Below are positions 1 to 5,133 of a stretch of DNA of 5,133 bases, piece after piece; position 1 is the stretch's first letter, and every line of letters begins with the position of its first letter. Source of the DNA: Bacillota bacterium (lineage in GTDB: Bacteria; Bacillota_E; Symbiobacteriia; JAMDAP01); the NCBI GenBank assembly GCA_023484675.1, contig JAMDAP010000168.1, positions 773 through 5,905 on the forward strand, given 5' to 3'. The translations under genes and the position numbers were made by a program. Below the pieces are notes generated by a model. That model made no database searches. It was not told the DNA's origin and saw only the letters and a program-made list of their open reading frames with translations.

Positions 1-210
1 CAAAGCCCTCTCCAGTTTCTTTCCCTTTATTGCGATGTCGAGGCACTCCGCGCTGCGGCACAGGTAGGCGCCGCGACCGGACTTCTTGCCGGTGGTGTCA
101 ATGTCCACAAGCCCTTCCGGTGTTCGCACCACCCGCGTCAGCTCTTTCTTCGGTTTCATCTGACCGCACCCCAGACACAGCCGCATGGGCACGCGTCTCA
201 CCTTGGGCAT
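1..210 (-). CDS. ylxR: YlxR/RnpM family RNA-binding protein (3' end cut by window edge)
   Basis: Seen: 70 codons are readable from ATG at 210-208 down to base 1, with no stop, so the C-terminus lies outside the window. The protein begins MPKVRRVPMRLCLGCGQMKP. It shows the family signature: an N-terminal CxxC (Cys12, Cys15), a Lys/Arg-rich segment followed by LTRVVRTPEG (24-33), then TGKKSGRGAYLC (40-51), a second Cys pair (Cys51, Cys56) and a basic tail IKGKKLERAL (61-70). Family members are about 90-100 residues, so roughly 20-30 are missing. The start is fixed by a perfect Shine-Dalgarno site 8 bases upstream. Known of the family: small basic nucleic-acid-binding protein encoded between nusA and infB; in Bacillus subtilis it binds RNase P RNA and modulates RNase P (name RnpM). 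Context: it lies 31 bases after the nusA stop, as the third gene of the rimP operon. Family assignment is secure; the exact role in this organism is inferred. Confidence 0.95.
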   Translation of the reverse strand, partial: MPKVRRVPMRLCLGCGQMKPKKELTRVVRTPEGLVDIDTTGKKSGRGAYLCRSAECLDIAIKGKKLERAL

Positions 211-215
211 GGACC

Positions 216-224
216 TCACCTCCT
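216..224 (-). promoter_or_regulatory. Strong Shine-Dalgarno site of ylxR
   Basis: Minus strand reads AGGAGGTGA, a 9-base match to the anti-Shine-Dalgarno end of 16S rRNA. Its AGGAGG core (224-219) lies 8 bases before the ylxR ATG. It sits wholly in the 31-base nusA-ylxR gap, decides the ylxR start, and implies efficient independent initiation rather than dependence on translational coupling. Confidence 0.9.
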
Positions 225-241
225 AGTCCGGAAGGATGCTG

Positions 242-1411
242 TTACGCCTCGCCGTCAGCGTCGCCCGGCCCCCCTTCGTCAGCCAACCGGGGAGCTGCTT
301 CAGCGAACTCCTCACCTTCGTGAAGGTCGCCAGAATACTCCCCATCCCAGTCCTCCTGCTCCGCATCGAAGCTGGAGGCGGCCTGAGACTCGCTCTTGAT
401 GTCGATCTTCCAACCCGTCAGCCGGGCGGCCAGGCGGGCGTTCTGCCCTTCCTTGCCGATGGCCAGAGAGAGCTGATAATCCGGCACCACCACCCGGGCT
501 ACCTTGCCCTCTTCCTCCTCCGTGGTCACCGAAATCACCTTGGCTGGTGATAACGCATTGGCCACGAAAACGGACGCGTCGGGAGCCCATTTGATAATAT
601 CGATTTTTTCGCCGCGGAGCTCGGAGACGATGGCCTGCACCCGCATGCCGCGCGGCCCGACGCAGGCCCCCACCGGGTCCACGTTCTCGTCCCGCGACCA
701 GACGGCGATCTTGGACCGCGCCCCCGCCTCGCGGGAGATGGCCTTGATCTCCACCACACCATCGTGAATCTCCGGCACCTCCAACTCGAAGAGGCGCTTG
801 AGCAGCCCGGGGTGGGTGCGGGAGACCATGATCTGCGGTCCCTTGGTGGTCTTGCGAACCTCGACGATGTAGCACTTCAGCCGGTCGCCGGGGCGGTAAA
901 CCTCGCCGTTGATCTGCTCTTGCGGCGTCAGCACGCCCTCCACCTTGCCCACGTCGATGAGAACATTGCGGTGCTCAATGCGGTGAATCTGCCCAGTGAC
1001 GATGTCTCCCTCGCGGGAGGAAAAGGTATCGTAAATGATGCCGCGCTCCGCTTCCCGGATGCGCTGCACGACTACTTGCTTGGCGGTCTGAGCGGCGATG
1101 CGGCCGAAGTCCCGGGGGGTCACCTCGACCTCCAGGATGTCGCCCACCTGCAGGTTGCCATTGGTCTGCCGCGCCTCTTCCAGCGTGGCCTCCAGGCGCG
1201 AATCGGTGACTTCAGCGACGATCTCCTTTTGGGCGTAGACGTGCATCTCGCCCGTATCGCGCTTGATCTCCACCCTCACATTCTGGGCGGAGCCGAAGTT
1301 CCGTCTGTAGGCTGAAATCAGGGCTGCCTCAATGGCCTCCAGCAGCACTTCTTTGGCGATCCCTTTTTCTGCTTCGATCTGTTCCAGCGCGGAGATGAAC
1401 TCGGTGTTCAT
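242..1411 (-). CDS. nusA: Transcription termination/antitermination factor NusA
   Basis: Seen: 389 residues, ATG at 1411-1409, TAA at 244-242. The N-terminal RNA-polymerase-binding domain covers about 1-125 (starts MNTEFISALEQIEAEKGIAK; RDFGRIAAQTAKQVVVQRI at 100-118). An S1 domain follows at about 134-200 (EGDIVTGQIHRIE, then KGPQIMVSRTHPGLLKRLFE). KH1 contains GPRG (252-255) in VGACVGPRGMRVQAI, and KH2 contains GKEG (319-322) in LAIGKEGQNARLAARLTGW. After about residue 345 comes an acidic, probably disordered tail with 15 Asp/Glu in the last 39 residues. The C-terminal acidic repeats of proteobacterial NusA are absent, as usual in Bacillota, where the protein is about 350-400 residues. Known role: cytoplasmic factor on elongating RNA polymerase that promotes pausing and hairpin-dependent termination. 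Context: middle gene of rimP-nusA-ylxR, preceded by a good Shine-Dalgarno site. The leader terminator upstream of rimP (1987-2010) may be a target of NusA itself. Confidence 0.98.
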   Translation of the reverse strand: MNTEFISALEQIEAEKGIAKEVLLEAIEAALISAYRRNFGSAQNVRVEIKRDTGEMHVYAQKEIVAEVTDSRLEATLEEARQTNGNLQVGDILEVEVTPRDFGRIAAQTAKQVVVQRIREAERGIIYDTFSSREGDIVTGQIHRIEHRNVLIDVGKVEGVLTPQEQINGEVYRPGDRLKCYIVEVRKTTKGPQIMVSRTHPGLLKRLFELEVPEIHDGVVEIKAISREAGARSKIAVWSRDENVDPVGACVGPRGMRVQAIVSELRGEKIDIIKWAPDASVFVANALSPAKVISVTTEEEEGKVARVVVPDYQLSLAIGKEGQNARLAARLTGWKIDIKSESQAASSFDAEQEDWDGEYSGDLHEGEEFAEAAPRLADEGGPGDADGEA

Positions 1412-1417
1412 GGAGAA

Positions 1418-1424
1418 CCTCCCT
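1418..1424 (-). promoter_or_regulatory. Shine-Dalgarno site of nusA
   Basis: Minus strand reads AGGGAGG, 6 bases before the nusA ATG, in the 34-base gap after the rimP stop. It supports the ATG at 1411-1409 as the true start. I see no promoter or terminator in this gap, so nusA depends on transcription coming through rimP. Confidence 0.85.
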
Positions 1425-1445
1425 GTTCAGTTGTACACTCGCTCG

Positions 1446-1922
1446 TTAAAAGTGAAAGACCAGGTGGGCTCGGCTGATCCGGTCCCGTGGGAATCGCTGC
1501 AGGTTCCCCTCGATCTCCAGCAGAACCGCCCCGTCCTCAAAGCCTCGCAGGATCCCCTGCCAGTCCTTGTGCCCATCCTGGGCGGCGAAGAGGTGCAATC
1601 CCACCTCTTGGCCGGCAAACCGATCAAAGTCGGCGTCTTTTTTCAGGGTGCGCTCCACACCGGGGGACGAGACCTCCAGGTAGTAAGCCTCCGGGATCGG
1701 ATCCGTCTCGTCCAGGCGATCGGACACCGCCTCAGAGAGCCGCTGACAATCCTCATGCCCGACGCCGCCCGGCTTGTCAATGGTCAGGCGAAGGACATCG
1801 CGGTCGCCTTCCCGCACGTATTGCACATCTACGAGTTCGAGGCTGAAGCCGCCGGCTATGGGCTCAGCAAGGTCCTGCACCAGCCGCATGATCTGCTGGC
1901 GGTGTCCAAGGTGTCGAGGCAT
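1446..1922 (-). CDS. rimP: Ribosome maturation factor RimP (YlxS/YhbC, DUF150)
   Basis: Seen: 158 residues, ATG at 1922-1920, TAA at 1448-1446. The N-terminal domain (about 12-88) has IMRLVQDLAEPIA, then LELVDVQYVREG, LRLTIDKPGGV, and DCQRLSEAVSDRLDETDPIP. It ends in the family hallmark LEVSSPGVERTLKKDADFDR (82-101). The C-terminal SH3-like domain (about 102-158) follows. Length is typical (about 150-160). Known role: binds the free 30S subunit and helps its late assembly. Start choice: the frame is closed by a TAG at 1959-1957 and holds no earlier ATG/GTG/TTG, so 1922 is the first possible start. The next Met is residue 12 and has no better ribosome site. The only Shine-Dalgarno-like stretch is GGGGG 12 bases upstream, which is weak and far, unlike the sites of nusA and ylxR. 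First gene after the promoter at 2078-2107; nusA follows after 34 bases. Confidence 0.97.
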   Translation of the reverse strand: MPRHLGHRQQIMRLVQDLAEPIAGGFSLELVDVQYVREGDRDVLRLTIDKPGGVGHEDCQRLSEAVSDRLDETDPIPEAYYLEVSSPGVERTLKKDADFDRFAGQEVGLHLFAAQDGHKDWQGILRGFEDGAVLLEIEGNLQRFPRDRISRAHLVFHF

Positions 1923-1945
1923 CCCGCGGCCGATCCCCCATTCAT

Positions 1946-1975
1946 GCCTTTTCGCCTAGTCTTGGACAAAAAGGC
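1946..1975 (-). other. Hairpin shortly upstream of the rimP start
   Basis: Minus strand GCCTTTT (1975-1969) can pair with AAAAGGC (1952-1946), a 7-bp stem with a 16-base loop. The loop may fold a little further through GTC/GAC. It ends 24 bases before the rimP ATG and covers the area upstream of the weak GGGGG ribosome site. The stem is AU-rich in its inner half and only moderately stable. It might affect translation or simply be chance. Confidence 0.4.
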
Positions 1976-1986
1976 CTCTAACCATG

Positions 1987-2010
1987 AAAAAAGTGGGTTG
2001 GGCACCCACT
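1987..2010 (-). terminator. Intrinsic (Rho-independent) terminator in the rimP leader
   Basis: Minus strand AGTGGGT (2010-2004), loop GCCCA (2003-1999), ACCCACT (1998-1992), then a T tract: bases 1992-1987 are six T in a row, the first being the end of the stem. The 7-bp stem can extend by two G-U pairs at its base, using part of the T tract. It stands about 60 bases after the predicted transcription start and 64 bases before the rimP start. It could end read-through from polC, attenuate rimP-nusA transcription, or both. The modest stem and short T tract suit a terminator that needs a factor such as NusA for full efficiency; that last point is inference. Confidence 0.8.
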
Positions 2011-2077
2011 CCGAAGGTCGACGAGCAACAAAAGATGGACAAACACGAAAATGGGCGCTAAGGCCCTTACCCAGCAC

Positions 2078-2107
2078 AGTATACCACGGGTGGAGCATCT
2101 CTGGCAA
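2078..2107 (-). promoter_or_regulatory. Sigma-A-type promoter for rimP-nusA-ylxR
   Basis: Minus strand -35 box TTGCCA (2107-2102; 5 of 6 to TTGACA) and -10 box TATACT (2083-2078; 5 of 6 to TATAAT), separated by 18 bases. The -10 is preceded by TGG, giving the extended motif TGnTATAAT. The predicted start is near 2071. It lies about 70 bases after the polC stop and stands out in an otherwise very GC-rich region. It would drive rimP-nusA and downstream genes independently of polC. Confidence 0.8.
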
Positions 2108-2128
2108 GGACTCCAGCGCCTGTCCGAT

Positions 2129-2144
2129 GCGGCTTTCGAGCCGC
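2129..2144 (-). other. Small GC-rich hairpin after polC
   Basis: Perfect inverted repeat: GCGGCT (2144-2139), loop CGAA, AGCCGC (2134-2129). It directly abuts the larger palindrome at 2144-2173, and the two together form a tandem stem-loop pair at the polC mRNA 3' end. No T tract follows, so it is not a standard intrinsic terminator. It may protect or mark the 3' end of the polC transcript. Confidence 0.5.
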
Positions 2145-2173
2145 GCGCCGGCGCTAGATGCCGCGCCGGCGCG
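2144..2173 (-). repeat. Duplicated palindrome forming an 11-bp hairpin just after the polC stop
   Basis: The 10-base palindrome GCGCCGGCGC occurs twice, at 2145-2154 and 2163-2172, 18 bases apart. Because each copy is its own reverse complement, the two copies pair with each other. With one flanking C-G pair this gives an 11-bp all-GC stem with an 8-base loop (GGCATCTA on the minus strand). It starts 3 bases after the polC stop. No T tract follows. Possible roles are an mRNA 3'-end stabiliser, a pause or Rho-linked termination structure, or a protein site next to the -35 box. Confidence 0.6.
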
Positions 2174-2176
2174 ATC

Positions 2177-5133
2177 TCAAAACAACGCCAACTGGTTGCT
2201 CTGGGGCAGGCCCTTGAGACAACCCGCGGCTTCCAGCAGCTCGGTGACCGCCTTGTTGACCCGGGACCGCGAGCGCAGATCCTCCACCGACAGGAAGGGA
2301 CCATGCTGGCGGGCGGTGACGATGCCCTGGGCCGCATTGAGGCCCAGGCCCTGCAGGGACGACAGGGGCGGCCTGAGCCCGTCGCTCCGGACCTGGAAGT
2401 GCTCGGCATCGGACTCATAGAGGTCCACCGGGTAGAATTTGAAGCCGCGGGCGTACATCTCCCGCGACACCTCCAGGATGGTGTGCAGGTCCTTCTCCTT
2501 GGCCGTGGCCTCGTTGCCCTTCTTCTCCAGCTCTTCGATCTTGCGCTGGATGGCGGGCGGCCCCTGGGTGATGACCTGAGCGTCGAAGTTGTCGGCCCGG
2601 ACAGTGAAGTAAGTGGCGTAGAAGGCCAGGGGCTGGTGCACCTTGAACCAGGCGATGCGAAAGCCCATCATCACGTAGGCCGCGGCGTGAGCCTTGGGGA
2701 ACATGTACTTGATGCGCTGGCAGGACTCGATGTACCAGTCCGGCACGGAGTTGAAGCGCATGAGATCTTCGTCCTCGGGGGCCAGGCCCTTGCCCTTTCT
2801 CACCTTCTCCATGATCTTGAAGGCCCGGCCCGGTTCCAGGCTGCGGTACATCAGGTAGACCATGATGTCGTCGCGGCAGGGGATGACCTCCTGCAGAGTG
2901 GCGGTGCCGTTCCTGATCAGGTCCTGGGCGTTGTTGGTCCAGACGTCGGTGCCGTGGGAAAGGCCGGAGATGCGGACCAGGTCGGAGAAGGTCTTGGGCC
3001 TGGTCTCCGTCAGCATGCGCCGCACGAAGGAAGTGCCGAACTCGGGCAGGCCGATGGTGCCCACCTCGGAGCCGCCGATCACCTCGGGTTTGAGGCCGAG
3101 AGAACCGAGGCCGGAGAAGAGCGCCTGGGTGGGCGGGTCGTCGAAGGGGATGGCCTCAACGTCGATGCCCGTCCAGTCCTGCAGCAGGCGCAGCACGGTG
3201 GGATCGTCGTGGCCGAGGATGTCCAATTTCAGCAGGTTGTCGTGGATGGAGTGGAAGTCGAAGTGGGTGGTGCGGAAGCCGGCGTTCCTGTCGTCGGCCG
3301 GGTACTGCACCGGGGTGAAGTCAGTGATATCCCGGTCCTGGGGCACGACGATCATGCCGCCGGGATGCTGGCCGGTGGTGCGCTTGACGCCCGACAGGCC
3401 GGCGGCCAGCCGGTTCATCTCGGCCCGGCGCACGGTGGTCCGGCCCCGCTCCTCCAGGTATTTCTTGACGAAGCCGAAGGCCGTTTTCTCCGCCACCGTG
3501 GCGATGGTCCCGGCGCGGTAGACGTAGTCGGCGCCGAACAACTCCTCGGTGAACTTCTGAATGGCGTTCTGATTCTGACCGGAGAAGTTGAGGTCAATGT
3601 CCGGCACCTTGTCGCCTTCAAAGCCGAGAAAGGTTTCGAAGGGGATGTCCTGGCCGTCCTTGGCCATGGGCTTATGGCAGTGCGGGCAGTCCCTGTCGGG
3701 CAGGTCAAAGCCCGAGCCCACGGACCCGTCGGCGATGAACTCGCTGTGCAGGCAGTCTCGGCAGCGGTAGTGGGGCGGCAGGGGATTGACCTCGGTGATG
3801 CGCATCATGGCGGCCACCAGGGATGAGCCCACCGAACCCCTGGAGCCCACCAGGTAGCCGTCGTCCATGGATTTCTTGACCAGCTTATGGGCAATCAGGT
3901 AGATGACCGAGAAGCCGTTGCCGATGATCGATTTGAGTTCCTTGTCCAGCCGGTGCCGCACGATGTCGGGGAGCGGGTCGCCGTACAGCTCTTTGGCCCG
4001 CGACCAACTCATCTCCTCTACCTGCTGCTCCGCTCCCTCGATCTTGGGGGCGTATAGGCCGCTGGGCACCGGGGCCACGGCCTCGCAAAGGGCGGCCACC
4101 CGGGCCGGGTCCCCGATGACCACCCGGCGGGCCTCCTCCTCACCCAGGTAGGCGAACTCGGCCAGCATCTCTTCCGTGGTGCGGAAGTGAAGCTGGGCCA
4201 GGGCGTTGTCGATGGGCTTGCCCTGGCCAGCCACCAGAATCTGCCGATAGATGGCCTCCCGGGGCTCCAGGTAGTGCACGTCGCCGGTGGCGCAGACGGG
4301 CTTGCCCAGCTCCCGGCCGAGGGCCAGGATGCGCCGGTTGATCTGGCGCAGGTCCTCCTCCGCCGCCACCACGCCGCGATCCACCAGGTGCAGGTGGTTG
4401 GCCACCGGCATGATCTCCAGGTAGTCGTAGAAGGCGCCCAGTTCCCGCAGCTCCTCGTCGGGCATGCCGCGCTGGCAGGCGTCGAAGAGTGCCCCCTCGC
4501 TGCAGGCCGAGCCCAGCAAGAGCCCTTCCCGGCGCTGCAGCAGCAGGCTCTTGGGCACACGGGGCACGCGGTAGAAGTGGTCCAGGTGAGCGGTGGAGAC
4601 CAGTTGGTAAAGGTTCTTCAGCCCCTGAGCGTTTTGCACCAGTAAGATGCAGTGCTGGGGCCGAATCTGCTCCGGCGGGATGGACTGGGTGAGCTGGTTC
4701 AGGTCCTCCAGGGCCTTGATCTCCGGCCGGTCCTTGAGGCCGCGTTCCAGCAGCTTGAGCAGGATGCCGGCGGCGGTCTCGGCGTCGTCCAGGGCACGGT
4801 GGTGCCGTTCCATGGTCACGCCCAATTCCTTGGCCACCAGATCCAGCTTATGCGACCGCAGGTGGGTCAGCACGGAACGGGAGAGCCAGAGGGTGTCCAC
4901 CACCGGGTTGGCCAGGGGCCGGCCCGAGACCCGGCGCAGGTGGTAGTCCAGGAAGGACGCGTCGAACTGGGCATTGTGGGCCACAAAAACGCCATCGCCC
5001 AGGAACTCCTGGAAGCGCAGCAGCACCTGGGCGGGGTCCTCGGCGTCGGCCACCATGTCCGGGGTAATGCCCGTCAGTTCCTGAATCTTGAGCGAAATGG
5101 GCTTGCCCGGTCGGGCGAAGGCCTGAAACCGCT
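2177..5133 (-). CDS. polC: DNA polymerase III alpha subunit, PolC type (5' end cut by window edge)
   Basis: Seen: 984 full codons from the window edge to TGA at 2179-2177, numbered here from the first full codon. PolC is about 1,440 residues, so roughly 450 (N-terminal, OB, first PHP part, exonuclease motif I) lie outside. Present: exonuclease motif II AHNAQFD (51-57) and motif III HRALDDAE (111-118); second PHP part with ATGDVHYL (281-288); SRGSVGSS (430-437); a four-Cys zinc site (457, 460, 482, 485); catalytic PDIDLNFSG with Asp511 and Asp513; GQHPGG ending at 592; third catalytic Asp637 in KLDILGHDDPT; AHAAAYVMM; a helix-hairpin-helix-like region (about 918-957); and the C-terminal clamp-binding motif QLALF. 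All key residues visible here are intact. Known role: main replicative polymerase with proofreading. The Met at 5056 is internal: the frame is open upstream and reads exonuclease sequence (KPISLKIQELTGI). The rimP promoter lies just downstream. Confidence 0.98.
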   Translation of the reverse strand, partial: RFQAFARPGKPISLKIQELTGITPDMVADAEDPAQVLLRFQEFLGDGVFVAHNAQFDASFLDYHLRRVSGRPLANPVVDTLWLSRSVLTHLRSHKLDLVAKELGVTMERHHRALDDAETAAGILLKLLERGLKDRPEIKALEDLNQLTQSIPPEQIRPQHCILLVQNAQGLKNLYQLVSTAHLDHFYRVPRVPKSLLLQRREGLLLGSACSEGALFDACQRGMPDEELRELGAFYDYLEIMPVANHLHLVDRGVVAAEEDLRQINRRILALGRELGKPVCATGDVHYLEPREAIYRQILVAGQGKPIDNALAQLHFRTTEEMLAEFAYLGEEEARRVVIGDPARVAALCEAVAPVPSGLYAPKIEGAEQQVEEMSWSRAKELYGDPLPDIVRHRLDKELKSIIGNGFSVIYLIAHKLVKKSMDDGYLVGSRGSVGSSLVAAMMRITEVNPLPPHYRCRDCLHSEFIADGSVGSGFDLPDRDCPHCHKPMAKDGQDIPFETFLGFEGDKVPDIDLNFSGQNQNAIQKFTEELFGADYVYRAGTIATVAEKTAFGFVKKYLEERGRTTVRRAEMNRLAAGLSGVKRTTGQHPGGMIVVPQDRDITDFTPVQYPADDRNAGFRTTHFDFHSIHDNLLKLDILGHDDPTVLRLLQDWTGIDVEAIPFDDPPTQALFSGLGSLGLKPEVIGGSEVGTIGLPEFGTSFVRRMLTETRPKTFSDLVRISGLSHGTDVWTNNAQDLIRNGTATLQEVIPCRDDIMVYLMYRSLEPGRAFKIMEKVRKGKGLAPEDEDLMRFNSVPDWYIESCQRIKYMFPKAHAAAYVMMGFRIAWFKVHQPLAFYATYFTVRADNFDAQVITQGPPAIQRKIEELEKKGNEATAKEKDLHTILEVSREMYARGFKFYPVDLYESDAEHFQVRSDGLRPPLSSLQGLGLNAAQGIVTARQHGPFLSVEDLRSRSRVNKAVTELLEAAGCLKGLPQSNQLALF

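Larger units (their letters stand above)
1923..2071 (-). promoter_or_regulatory. Untranslated leader of the rimP-nusA operon, possible attenuator
   Basis: If transcription starts about 7 bases after the -10 box (near 2071), the mRNA has a leader of roughly 150 bases before rimP. Elements seen in order: a short GGGC/GCCC hairpin at the extreme 5' end (2066-2063 with 2056-2053, 6-base loop); a pyrimidine-rich unstructured stretch (about 2050-2025); an intrinsic terminator (1987-2010); and a hairpin close to rimP (1946-1975). A terminator between a promoter and the first gene is the layout of transcription attenuation. In B. subtilis the matching operon has been reported to be autoregulated by NusA through termination in its leader. 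That the same happens here is an inference from position and structure. I recognise no known riboswitch or T-box signature. Confidence 0.55.

Noticed and set aside
1978..2046. A 22-codon leader-peptide-like frame starting GTG on the minus strand, with four consecutive Leu codons, spanning the leader terminator.
   Set aside because: It has no Shine-Dalgarno site and uses a GTG start. The Leu run comes from a T-rich stretch, and leucine control of rimP-nusA would make no known sense. Worth recalling only if ribosome profiling shows translation here.
1856..2107. An 83-codon minus-strand frame from the -35 box into rimP.
   Set aside because: It begins upstream of the predicted transcription start, contains the promoter and terminator, and overlaps rimP in another frame. 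It has no recognisable features.
1332..2420. A 362-codon plus-strand frame crossing nusA, rimP, the regulatory gap and the end of polC.
   Set aside because: It runs antisense through three well-identified genes and across the promoter and terminator. It is a shadow of GC-rich coding sequence.
2051..3826. A 591-codon open frame on the plus strand opposite polC.
   Set aside because: It is antisense to highly conserved PolC catalytic sequence, and its composition (rich in Val, Gly, Leu, His) looks like the reverse of GC-rich codons. It also starts inside the rimP leader. I see no Shine-Dalgarno site or recognisable domain.
2177..5056. Reading polC as a complete 959-residue protein starting at the Met at 5056.
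   Set aside because: The frame stays open to the window edge, and the 25 upstream codons read conserved exonuclease sequence. This Met is internal and the gene is truncated by the window.

Overview
The window is a stretch of housekeeping chromosome read entirely from the minus strand. In transcription order (high to low coordinates) it carries the 3' two-thirds of polC, then a short regulated gap, then rimP, nusA and the start of ylxR (rnpM). The order polC-rimP-nusA-ylxR is the classic Bacillota (Firmicutes) arrangement. PolC, the DNA polymerase III alpha subunit with a built-in 3'-5' exonuclease, is itself largely a Bacillota hallmark. NusA is the short Gram-positive form that ends after its KH domains. 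The sequence is GC-rich throughout, so a high-GC clostridial-type lineage is more likely than a Bacillus; the genus cannot be named from this window.

Layout, from right to left: 5133-2177 is polC, cut by the window edge within its exonuclease domain and otherwise intact down to a C-terminal sliding-clamp motif. 2176-1923 is a 254-base gap. It holds two adjacent GC-rich hairpins just after the polC stop, a strong sigma-A-type promoter with an extended -10, an intrinsic terminator inside the resulting leader, and a further hairpin before rimP. 1922-1446 is rimP (30S ribosome maturation). 1411-242 is nusA (transcription elongation/termination factor). 210-1 is ylxR (RNase P-associated RNA-binding protein), cut by the left edge. 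Gaps between rimP, nusA and ylxR are only 31-34 bases and hold Shine-Dalgarno sites, so they form one operon that probably continues to ylxQ-infB-rbfA outside the window.

The genes link replication (polC) with RNA synthesis and ribosome assembly (rimP, nusA, ylxR). The proteins look like ordinary, well-conserved family members, and no novel protein system is visible. The most interesting part is the rimP-nusA leader. It has a promoter, an intrinsic terminator before the first gene, and a possible competing long-range pairing. This is the layout expected for transcription attenuation, and because the operon encodes NusA, a termination factor, it suggests feedback control of nusA. The long ORFs on the plus strand opposite polC and nusA look like shadows of GC-rich coding sequence.
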